DNA from: JBBTDV01 sp038042605
GTDB taxonomy: Bacteria; Bdellovibrionota; UBA1018
Reading direction: 5' to 3'
DNA length: 12,774 nucleotides
Assembly (NCBI GenBank): GCA_964358645.1
Contig: CAYHPW010000070.1
Coordinates: 1-12,774, forward strand
Of this stretch, positions 5,965 to 12,760 are shown piece after piece. Position 1 is the stretch's first letter. Every line of letters starts with the position of its first letter. The notes under the pieces were generated by a model. That model had not been told where the DNA came from, searched no databases, and saw only the letters and a list, made by a program, of their open reading frames with translations. The translations under genes and the position numbers were made by a program.

Positions 5965-7776
5965 TTACTGCACCTCCGAGCTTAGTGAGCGCGGCGGCGC
6001 AAGCGGCTCACCCATCGTTACTTTAAACCTACCAAACTTTGCTGGAGCACCAGATCTTTCAATCTTATCCACCGCGCGAACAGTGCCGTAGTATTCACCT
6101 TCCCGCTGGATCTCAGTTTGGACCTGAATTGCAAGCGACGTGTTTGCTACTATTTTTTTGAATATGAGCTCACCTTCATCCCCATTACTGGCTGTGCTCG
6201 CTGGCTTTGCTTTGAAATTTTGCCTATAAAGAACGACTTCATAAACCTTCGCTCCATCGACCGGAGTCCAAGAGATGACGGGAATATTTTCCTCCTCATC
6301 GCGCAGGTTAAAAACCTTGCCAAGCCCAGGCCTAACATCCGAAGGCGCAGGCAGGGGTGGAAAAGACAGCGGTTTAACTGACGGTGCCACGACCGGTGTA
6401 ATAACAGGTTTAGCTACTGAAAAGTTACGCCAATCCGTTTGACCAATGGCTTTCCCATCATGTAATGCCAAAACACGCCACTTATAAAGCCCTGTCGCAA
6501 CTTTATTCCATGAGGCAGCCTGAGCTGGGCCACGAAAAGACGCGACCGGCGCACCTTGCTGAGTCTGTAATTCTAATCTGAAATCAAGCCCAGGAGAATC
6601 ACATTGCCACGTAAACCTGAGATCCGGTTTAACGATCAAAGCTTTATCATCATGTGGAAAAACCAAATCAATATTTGGTTTATGACTTTTTTCAACTTCA
6701 AACTGTTCAACCGCACTTGCAACAGCCAGGTCCCCAAACGCGCTATTAATGCGCCAAAACAACATACTCGACGGAGGGTTGCTGACCACTATCAGTGCCG
6801 ATCCGGCTGAGGCATCGATCTGCCGACTTGATATGACATGGCCAAAATCAGCTCGATCAGAAATCTCGACCGCATGGCGGCTGACATTCCTAGATAAGGC
6901 CTCCTGCCAACGAAATTGAATTGCGCTCTCATTGCCCCATATGCGGATCTTTTCTTGCCCTATGGGCCAGAGAGGCTTCAAAGCCCTGGCCTCCACCACG
7001 CTGAACTGCCTTACTTGGCTGAGCGGCACAGAGTTGCCCGTGGAATTACTGACAATCCTCCAGAAATATCTACCTGGGGGAACCTCAATGCTTGTTGCAC
7101 TGAGTGCATCCGCTTTAAGTTCCTTAACTTGTGTCTTAGTTTTTGAGAAACCACGCTCATGGCCAAGCTGAAAGTAAATCGGCCCAACCTCAGCCGCTTT
7201 TTTCAGTTGCCAAGCAAGTTGAATAGTTTTTCTATGGCCCTCGTTTACATAAAACACCGCCAGGGCTTCAGGCTTTGTCAGCCGCACGGAAAGTTCCTCG
7301 ACCTTGGCTTTGCCATCGCTTCCAACCGTGATTTTCTTATCACCGCCCGAGTCTTTGATGACAACAGAGCCTTTTAGGAAATTTAAGTTCACTTTTTCTA
7401 AATCATCAACGACGATAAGGCTGTTTTCGCCGATCTCGAGTAGCGAGCCGTCATTCAGCTTCACAACGGCTGCGCTCGCTTCACCAGTCTGCAGGGAGTC
7501 CCTCTTGTACACGTTTTCGCGCTCGAGGATGTTCCTCCAGATATAACTGGAAGCCGGCTTTCGTCTTACCTTGGCATCGCGACGTAACACGGTGGCCATG
7601 GACTCCCCCTGCCCTATCCCGCCACCTTCATTCATGTCCAAATATAGAAAACATGCGCCGATTAAAGCACAAGCCCCGCAAACCAATGCGACTATGACGG
7701 TCTTAAGACGGTCCATCTCTTTAGGCTTTTCGGAATTTTGTGGAAAAACTAGGAGATTTTGGCGCCGCAACTTCAT
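5965..7776 (-). CDS. FecR-domain protein with membrane anchor and four Fn3-like repeats
   Basis: This 603-residue protein has one transmembrane segment (about 25-46), preceded by basic and followed by acidic residues, so the bulk should be periplasmic. A FecR-type domain covers about 75-160 (VRRKPASSYIWRNIL, then AAVVKLNDGSLLEIGENSLIVV and LNFLKGSVVI). Four Fn3/Ig-like repeats follow at about 180-262, 268-362, 370-456 and 495-588, most carrying an aromatic-x-Trp-Arg-Val/Ile strand (YFWRIV, LFWRIN, YKWRVL; the last has YYGTVRAV). A Pro/Val-rich linker spans 457-482. No FecI sigma factor or TonB receptor is present, so siderophore-type signalling is not supported. The start is uncertain: ATG 7776 lies in a hairpin loop without a Shine-Dalgarno, and ATG 7716 (residue 21, MDRLKT) would give a normal signal-anchor start. 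It is the middle gene of the three-gene cluster. Confidence 0.8.
   Translation of the reverse strand: MKLRRQNLLVFPQNSEKPKEMDRLKTVIVALVCGACALIGACFLYLDMNEGGGIGQGESMATVLRRDAKVRRKPASSYIWRNILERENVYKRDSLQTGEASAAVVKLNDGSLLEIGENSLIVVDDLEKVNLNFLKGSVVIKDSGGDKKITVGSDGKAKVEELSVRLTKPEALAVFYVNEGHRKTIQLAWQLKKAAEVGPIYFQLGHERGFSKTKTQVKELKADALSATSIEVPPGRYFWRIVSNSTGNSVPLSQVRQFSVVEARALKPLWPIGQEKIRIWGNESAIQFRWQEALSRNVSRHAVEISDRADFGHVISSRQIDASAGSALIVVSNPPSSMLFWRINSAFGDLAVASAVEQFEVEKSHKPNIDLVFPHDDKALIVKPDLRFTWQCDSPGLDFRLELQTQQGAPVASFRGPAQAASWNKVATGLYKWRVLALHDGKAIGQTDWRNFSVAKPVITPVVAPSVKPLSFPPLPAPSDVRPGLGKVFNLRDEEENIPVISWTPVDGAKVYEVVLYRQNFKAKPASTASNGDEGELIFKKIVANTSLAIQVQTEIQREGEYYGTVRAVDKIERSGAPAKFGRFKVTMGEPLAPPRSLSSEVQ
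5972..5977 (-). promoter_or_regulatory. Strong Shine-Dalgarno inside the end of the FecR-domain gene
   Basis: Minus-strand GGAGGT overlaps the codons for Ser-Glu-Val near the C-terminus of the upstream gene. It serves the TTG at 5963 (8-base spacing) or the ATG at 5960 (11-base spacing), so the barrel protein is translated independently or by coupled reinitiation. It is the strongest ribosome binding site in the window. Confidence 0.75.
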
Positions 7777-7793
7777 GAAGCGGCGTCAAAATC
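7755..7793 (-). promoter_or_regulatory. 14-bp imperfect inverted repeat enclosing the first ATG of the FecR-domain gene
   Basis: Arms 7755-7768 and 7780-7793 match in 13 of 14 positions; on the minus strand they read GATTTTGACGCCGC and GCGGCGCCAAAATC. The 11-base loop holds the ATG at 7776, within the small palindrome TTCATGAA. In minus-strand RNA the stem has one A-C mismatch. It has no U-tail directly after it and the A/T flanks run the wrong way for an intrinsic terminator. It could be a translation-control hairpin, an intercistronic RNA-processing element or a protein-binding site. Confidence 0.6.
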
Positions 7794-7805
7794 TTATCAG
7801 ATAAG
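7793..7805. repeat. 13-bp palindrome beside the FecR-gene hairpin
   Basis: CTTATC-A-GATAAG is a perfect odd-centred inverted repeat that abuts the larger hairpin within the 56-base spacer between the lipoprotein and FecR-domain genes. As RNA its loop would be small, so a DNA-binding site is more plausible than a hairpin. Confidence 0.4.
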
Positions 7806-7832
7806 CTGTCTTACTACTTTACTGCTCTGCTT

Positions 7833-9218
7833 TTACTGCCATGTCTTTTGCTGGGCAGCCTGGACCGCTGCTGAATTGCAGTAATTCATGTTTTCTAGCA
7901 GTTTTTCACCTTCGCATTTCGCGCTGATTGCCGCCACGGCCGCATCTGCAAAGTCCATCGTCACGTTTATATTGGGGGTTGCAGAACAATCATTGCTGCT
8001 GACATCGATAGACGGGCTTGTGATGCTGGCATAGTAGCTATCAGTTGTGAAATCAAGCAATTCTGCTTCAGTCTTAAGTGTGCTCGTATTAGTAGCCACA
8101 TAGTGGGTATTCTGGAACTCGGTTCCACCTGAATAACTGTTCTCAGAATATCCAGTACCAGACGAAGCACCTTTGAATCCGCCAGCAAGGAAGCGCAAGT
8201 CAGCCAGGTTTGAACCACTGAACGAGGCCACTGTGTAGTTTTTATTTATCCACTCGGTATTGTTGTAGCTGTTCTTATTGAGCATCTTTGCGTAGATTTT
8301 GTCGTCAGAGGTAATCGTTACATTACCCTTAAAGGTGCCCCAGTCACCTTGGAAATGTGAATCAGCCGTGCGTGATTTCGATGAGTCAAATACAAAAGCT
8401 CCAGCGGTATTTTGCTTCAAATATGCTGAGATTGTTGACTTGCCGGTACCCCACTGACCTGAATGCTCAGATGAAGCGGAGTATACACCGCTAGCCGTGT
8501 TCACTGATACCTCCTCGCTGCCGTCTGATACACCGTTTTGACAGAACCACAAGCGTACTTTGTAAACATCACTAGTCACGGTATTGCTGCCAAACACTTT
8601 GATAAACACGTGCATTGTGCCTTCTCCAGGCATGCTTGCAGCGACTTTTACAATCTTGTCGTCAGCTTGTTGTGAAAACAACTCCGCAGCGGCAATAGCT
8701 GTATCCAATGTAACACCGCTTGTAGCCGTGGGCATGTTTCTCATATAGCAGAGACTTGTACCTGCCTCTAGCATCCGCCCGAAAGATTGGGCGACAGATT
8801 GAGACATATAGCATGCGCCGCCACCACCGGGACCACCATCTGCTCCACCCCAGAACTGCTGTTTCTCCGACTGAGTTGGATTATAATTCTGCTGGTTAAA
8901 TGTCGCGACCAGACCGTTCCAAAAGTATGTATCCGCATTGTTGTCATTTATCTGTGAAAGAATCGGCGGAGTTCCAGAGACCGCAAAAATATCACCAATA
9001 GATGCACCAATACGGAATTGACTAAGATCAACTCTCGCATTTGACGAAGATGTATTCGTCTTTACCATATCAGATGCGTTAGGCAGGTCTGAAAGATCCA
9101 CCCCCGCAGTCGCTGCACTAACTGCGTCCGTAGCTTTAGCACAACCAGACGCAACCACTAAAGCGGTCACCGCCATGATTGACAAACAATATTTCACATA
9201 ATTTTTTTTAAGCAACAT
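7833..9218 (-). CDS. Secreted lipoprotein of unknown function, first gene of the envelope cluster
   Basis: This 461-residue protein has a Lys-containing N-terminus and a hydrophobic segment ending Val-Ala-Ser-Gly-Cys (Cys26), a good lipobox. Mature sequence begins CAKATDAVSAATAG, followed by a DLSDLP motif, a Gly-rich patch (WGGADGGPGGGGACYM, about 123-138) and a long Ser/Thr/Asn-rich, probably beta-structured body. Six cysteines follow the lipid cysteine. I recognise no named family. Its layout resembles the lipoprotein at 433-1560, suggesting distant paralogy. The start is supported by a purine-rich ribosome binding site. It lies 56 bases upstream of the FecR-domain gene on the same strand and probably shares its transcript. 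Placement suggests an outer-membrane partner of the FecR/Fn3 and barrel proteins; this is an inference from position only. Confidence 0.75.
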   Translation of the reverse strand: MLLKKNYVKYCLSIMAVTALVVASGCAKATDAVSAATAGVDLSDLPNASDMVKTNTSSSNARVDLSQFRIGASIGDIFAVSGTPPILSQINDNNADTYFWNGLVATFNQQNYNPTQSEKQQFWGGADGGPGGGGACYMSQSVAQSFGRMLEAGTSLCYMRNMPTATSGVTLDTAIAAAELFSQQADDKIVKVAASMPGEGTMHVFIKVFGSNTVTSDVYKVRLWFCQNGVSDGSEEVSVNTASGVYSASSEHSGQWGTGKSTISAYLKQNTAGAFVFDSSKSRTADSHFQGDWGTFKGNVTITSDDKIYAKMLNKNSYNNTEWINKNYTVASFSGSNLADLRFLAGGFKGASSGTGYSENSYSGGTEFQNTHYVATNTSTLKTEAELLDFTTDSYYASITSPSIDVSSNDCSATPNINVTMDFADAAVAAISAKCEGEKLLENMNYCNSAAVQAAQQKTWQ

Positions 9219-9221
9219 ACG

Positions 9222-9231
9222 TCCTTCTCCC
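9222..9231 (-). promoter_or_regulatory. Ribosome binding site of the cluster's lipoprotein gene
   Basis: The minus strand reads GGGAGAAGGA. GGGAG ends 8 bases before the ATG at 9218, a good spacing that supports this start. Confidence 0.6.
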
Positions 9232-9265
9232 TTTCACAATAAAAAATTGTCCAGATAGTAGAGTA

Positions 9266-9297
9266 AAATATTTAACTATTTTATTCAATAAATATTT
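9266..9297. repeat. AT-rich inverted repeat overlapping the cluster promoter
   Basis: AAATATTTA (9266-9274) and TAAATATTT (9289-9297) are perfect 9-bp arms around a 14-base spacer. The repeat overlaps the candidate -35 to -10 interval of the minus-strand cluster, so it could be an operator. An A/T-only repeat in such AT-rich DNA may equally be chance. Confidence 0.35.
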
Positions 9298-9452
9298 AAA
9301 AAAAAAGTGCCGTATTTTCAAATGGTAACTGCTTTAGTTAGCCAAGTCTTAACAGCTGTGGCTGCGGTGACACAGGTAAAGAAGTATAAAACCAGATAAT
9401 TCTTAAGGCAGCCGGCCTCCGCGACCGAAAAAAAGAATAGAGAGAAATTAAC

Positions 9453-11564
9453 GTGTCAAAACTAAAACGCAGTTTTACGCTTACCATCGGGGCCAAGTTG
9501 ATAAGCCTCATAGGGCTACTGTTGATTAGTTCGGTGGTGAGCTTGGTGTGGCTATCTACGCGCCTTTTCGTAGAAGACAACACGGCGCTCATTCAACAGA
9601 TGAATGCCGACATGGCAACAAACCTTGCAACACAGGTGCGAGGACTCCTCGAAGCCACGACTGATAAAATGCGGATCCTCGGCACCATACTGCTTAATGA
9701 AGATATAAAAGAAGAATCGCGGCAAAAATTCACCAAGGAGTTCTTCTCTAAAGATAGTGACTTCATTGCCGTTTATCTCGAGCAGCGTGAGCCATCCGCA
9801 AAAATCACGACAAAAGCACATGCGCTTTCACCGGAATTACAAACGGCGGAAAACGACGCCGCACACTTCATCTCGCTTTTAAGCTCGGATAAGAACTTCT
9901 CGCCACAACTGATTTTTAAAGGTTCGGTCCAGATAACCACCATCAGGCTAAGCGACACCGATACAGCAATCGCCATAGGAATACCATTCATAGAATCACA
10001 AGAAGCCTCCTTCAGCCACAGTCTGGTGGCGCTGGTTAAACATACAAGATTTACCAAAATATTCTCCGAAAGCGACCTATTGACTTGTTACCTGGTTGAC
10101 CCAAAAGGACGGCTCATGGCGCACACCGACCCAACGCGCGTCTCCGCCGGCGAAAATGTATCCCACCTAGGGATCGTTAAACAGATGCTGGAAGGAAGGT
10201 TTAATAATGGTCAAACCAGATACATAGATCCGCAGGCACAAGAAGCAAAGCTCGGCGCCTTCAAGCTTGTTGGCTTCGCTGGCCTTGGAGTAATCGCTGA
10301 AGTTCCAGAGGCCAAGGCATTCGATGCTGCACGCAAAGTCGAGCACAGATCCGTTCTTGTCGGGCTGATAGTTTTGTCCATTGCATTCCTGGCGGGATAC
10401 CTATACTCCGGCACCATATCTCGCCCTATAAAACGCCTGGTCGCTGCTGCACGGAGAATCTCAGCGGGCGACTTCAATATAAATCTTAAGCCAAAGGGCC
10501 GCGATGAAGTGGCCAGTCTCTCCGTAGCGTTTAACGAAATGGCCAAAGGTCTTGAAGAACGCGACAGGGTGAAAGAAGCATTCAATAAATTTCACAACAA
10601 GGAGATCGCCGAGAAACTTCTTTCAGGTGAAATCAAGCTCGGCGGCGAACGCAAAGAAGCCACCATCTTTTTTAGCGATGTCCGCGGATTCACAGCCTTG
10701 AGCGAATCCTTGCAACCCGAACAAGTCGTCGAGATGCTGAATGAGTATTTCACAAGAATGGTCGCCATCATCCGCTCACGCGGAGGTGTGGTGGATAAAT
10801 ACGTGGGTGACGCCATAATGGCGTTATGGGGCGTTCCTCTGTCCTCGCACGATGACACCCGCAATGCGCTGATGGCGTGCCTTGCCATGAGGACGGAGTT
10901 AGTGAAATTAAACGAGATCAGGCTTTCAAGAGGGCAACCAATACTAAAAATAGGGATGGGCCTCAACATTGGCCCTGTCATTGCCGGTAATATCGGGTCA
11001 AATGAGAAAATGGAGTATACTGTAATCGGCGATGCCGTGAACCTGGCGTCTAGAATAGAATCCATGACCAAGGATTTCGGCGTTGATCTCCTGATTTCAC
11101 GCGATGTATACGAACGCATCACAAATGATTTCATCTGCGAAGCTTGCGAAAGCGCCAAGGTGAAAGGGAAAAGTGCTGCAGTCGAGGTTTATAAGGTGCG
11201 TGGCTATATAAGTAAAAACCGTGAAAACGTCATGGTTGAAAGCCCGTATGCTACTTACGAATCAGAAAAAAGCGGGAAAGTGTGCAAGCAAAATGCTGCC
11301 ACTAGCGACGACGTGTTTCACCAGTTCATGGATCCGACAACACTAACCACGAATATCGCTCATGATGACAATAGCGGTGCTGCGTTTCTGGATGGCTTGT
11401 CAGAAGCATCATTTCCTCTTGGTCCAATTGGCTCAGATATTTCCGACACACCCGATGTTCAAGTCGTTATAGCATTGCCAGTCCTCGAGGAGAAAACCAA
11501 ACTAACATCAACTATCACTATGGACTCCGTACCGAAGCCTCCACCATTTAAGAAGGCTGGTTAA
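9453..11564 (+). CDS. Transmembrane class III adenylate cyclase with extracytoplasmic sensor and HAMP
   Basis: This 703-residue protein should make cAMP from ATP at the cytoplasmic face of the inner membrane under control of a periplasmic sensor. Order of parts: membrane segment about 13-34; Cache-like extracytoplasmic domain about 35-297; second membrane segment about 300-320; HAMP about 321-373, starting at SRPIKRLV; a short coiled linker; class III catalytic domain about 401-570. All expected active-site residues are visible: metal-binding Asp409 (FFSD) and Asp453 (VGD), adenine-selecting Lys449 and Thr523, and transition-state Asn530 and Arg534 (VNLASR). Lys/Thr favours ATP over GTP. A polar tail of about 115 residues follows and ends PKPPPFKKAG. 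The start is a GTG with only a weak purine-rich site (GAGAGAA) upstream. The gene is convergent with the histidine kinase and overlaps it by 17 bases. Confidence 0.9.
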   Translation: MSKLKRSFTLTIGAKLISLIGLLLISSVVSLVWLSTRLFVEDNTALIQQMNADMATNLATQVRGLLEATTDKMRILGTILLNEDIKEESRQKFTKEFFSKDSDFIAVYLEQREPSAKITTKAHALSPELQTAENDAAHFISLLSSDKNFSPQLIFKGSVQITTIRLSDTDTAIAIGIPFIESQEASFSHSLVALVKHTRFTKIFSESDLLTCYLVDPKGRLMAHTDPTRVSAGENVSHLGIVKQMLEGRFNNGQTRYIDPQAQEAKLGAFKLVGFAGLGVIAEVPEAKAFDAARKVEHRSVLVGLIVLSIAFLAGYLYSGTISRPIKRLVAAARRISAGDFNINLKPKGRDEVASLSVAFNEMAKGLEERDRVKEAFNKFHNKEIAEKLLSGEIKLGGERKEATIFFSDVRGFTALSESLQPEQVVEMLNEYFTRMVAIIRSRGGVVDKYVGDAIMALWGVPLSSHDDTRNALMACLAMRTELVKLNEIRLSRGQPILKIGMGLNIGPVIAGNIGSNEKMEYTVIGDAVNLASRIESMTKDFGVDLLISRDVYERITNDFICEACESAKVKGKSAAVEVYKVRGYISKNRENVMVESPYATYESEKSGKVCKQNAATSDDVFHQFMDPTTLTTNIAHDDNSGAAFLDGLSEASFPLGPIGSDISDTPDVQVVIALPVLEEKTKLTSTITMDSVPKPPPFKKAG

Positions 11565-12720
11565 GCCCGCGCCCGACTTTGGGTAAGCTAAAATAAAATC
11601 TGCTACCACGACCGAGTTCGGATTCAACACCACATTTCCCGTTATGCAGTTCAACAATCATCCGCGCGCTGGGTAGACCAAGGCCGGTACCAGCATGCCT
11701 GTCAGGGACAACGAAATAATCGTCGAATACTGCTTGCAATAGATCTTTTGAAATGCCACGTCCGTCATCCTGAACCGATAAAATTATATAATCGGAGCTA
11801 TCGCTTATTCGAAGAGAAACATTTGAACGAGCGTGCTTAATGGCATTGGATAAGTAATTAAGGATGGCTCTTTTTATCAGTTTTGGATCAGCCATGGTTA
11901 AAACTTGAGGAAGCGCTTCGCTATGTTCTGGCGGTACACCGTTTATCATCAAACTAACACGCTTTTCGGCTGCTTCCACCATCATGAACTCTACTGCTTC
12001 TTGAGCGAGAGAAACGATATCAGTATCTTTTAAGTCTAGAACAGTCAGTCTGGATTTTAGCTTCCCATACTCAAGCATGCTTTCAATTAATTCAGCCATT
12101 AATTTCCCGGCACGCCAGATTTGTTCTGAAATTTCGGCTTGGCGCGAGGGTGGAAATTTATTTTTCCATATACCTTCTGAATTCAACATGATCGCCGTAA
12201 GCGGAACTCTAAGATCATGTGCGATAATGCTTACTAATTTAACCCTCTCACGCTCCAACTCATCGAAATAAGCACGAGCCATAATACCGATTACATTGTG
12301 GTATAAGTGATCAAGAACCGAGATCACTTTTGCAAAGCTATCGTGGAACAGCTTTTGAAGATATGGTGCAACTGCATCTTCATAAAGGTGGAAGGAAAGA
12401 ATGAGGTATTCATACGGGGCCCTGGAGCGCGCTAATTCAAGGCCTTTTTCAGCAATACGATTAAAATAAGAGTCAAAATCGCCATCTGAAAGTGAAGTAA
12501 GAAACAACTTTACCTGATCCATAAAAACAGATTGCGGAATACTTTTGTCTTCAGGCCTTTGCAGATGGGCCTTGTAACTTTCCGCCCATGCAGCAGCAAC
12601 TAGATCTTCAGATCCTACCATTTTCTCGGCTACTTCGGTGATAAGCGCCATGTCTTCTCGTGTTAATGATGGAATTCTCCACATGTTACGCCATATCTCG
12701 TATGTTTCCGCAAAAAACAC
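11548..12720 (-). CDS. Soluble sensor histidine kinase
   Basis: This protein of up to 390 residues has no membrane segment and is probably cytoplasmic. Residues about 25-150 form an all-helical sensor that resembles the N-terminal domain of RsbR-type proteins (RsbRD_N-like); this call is by eye. A short helix (150-160) leads into a HisKA dimerisation domain with phospho-acceptor His168 in SIIAHDLRVPL. The ATP-binding domain has the N box (Asn288/Asn292 in NYLSNAIKH), G1 box (QDDGRGI, 317-323), F box (VFDDYF) and G2 box (GTGLGL, 344-349), so it looks catalytically intact. There is no receiver domain and no response regulator in the window. The longest frame starts at a GTG (12720) without a Shine-Dalgarno, just after a terminator on the same strand; in-frame ATGs at 12684 and 12654 are alternatives. 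The partner and signal are unknown. Confidence 0.85.
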   Translation of the reverse strand: MFFAETYEIWRNMWRIPSLTREDMALITEVAEKMVGSEDLVAAAWAESYKAHLQRPEDKSIPQSVFMDQVKLFLTSLSDGDFDSYFNRIAEKGLELARSRAPYEYLILSFHLYEDAVAPYLQKLFHDSFAKVISVLDHLYHNVIGIMARAYFDELERERVKLVSIIAHDLRVPLTAIMLNSEGIWKNKFPPSRQAEISEQIWRAGKLMAELIESMLEYGKLKSRLTVLDLKDTDIVSLAQEAVEFMMVEAAEKRVSLMINGVPPEHSEALPQVLTMADPKLIKRAILNYLSNAIKHARSNVSLRISDSSDYIILSVQDDGRGISKDLLQAVFDDYFVVPDRHAGTGLGLPSARMIVELHNGKCGVESELGRGSRFYFSLPKVGRGLNQPS

Positions 12721-12736
12721 TGTAACTCAGACGCCT

Positions 12737-12760
12737 AAAAAAAAGCAGACGGGTGCCTGC
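12737..12760 (-). terminator. Rho-independent terminator of an upstream minus-strand gene outside the window
   Basis: Read on the minus strand, GCAGGC (12760-12755), loop ACCC and GTCTGC (12750-12745) form a 6-bp stem with one G.U pair, followed directly by eight T (12744-12737). It ends a transcript entering from the right edge. Only 16 bases separate the T-run from the histidine kinase GTG. Confidence 0.75.

Larger units (their letters stand above)
9219..9452. promoter_or_regulatory. Divergent intergenic region between envelope cluster and adenylate cyclase
   Basis: This 234-base spacer must carry promoters for both directions. For the minus-strand cluster, TTGAAT (9288-9283), a 17-base spacer and TACTCT (9265-9260) form a modest sigma-70-like pair with a 5' leader of about 35 bases. 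For the cyclase, GATAAT at 9395-9400 is a -10-like match without a correctly spaced -35. An AT-only inverted repeat lies at 9266-9297, a run of nine A at 9298-9306, and a 25-codon open frame at 9322-9399 (see findings). I see no convincing CRP-type TGTGA/TCACA site. Confidence 0.4.

Noticed and set aside
5965..7776. FecR as part of an iron-siderophore sigma/anti-sigma system
   Set aside because: There is no ECF sigma factor and no TonB-dependent receptor, and the FecR domain is followed by Fn3-like repeats, unlike FecR/PupR regulators.
7755..7793. Reading the large inverted repeat as an intrinsic terminator of the lipoprotein gene
   Set aside because: The stem is followed by C/A-rich bases; the nearest T-run is about 6 bases downstream and inside the next reading frame. 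A terminator would also cut off the two downstream genes, which have no other evident promoter.
7811..7840. Direct repeat TTTACTGC twice near the end of the lipoprotein gene
   Set aside because: Two copies of an 8-mer in a T/C-rich stretch is within chance, and one copy overlaps the coding end.
9219..9452. CRP-like cAMP-receptor site linking the cyclase to the envelope cluster
   Set aside because: Only isolated half-site matches such as TGTGA are present, with no partner at the right spacing.
10592..11158. 188-codon minus-strand open frame across the cyclase catalytic domain
   Set aside because: It is antisense to a region with every catalytic motif of a class III cyclase, has no recognisable domain and no ribosome binding site.
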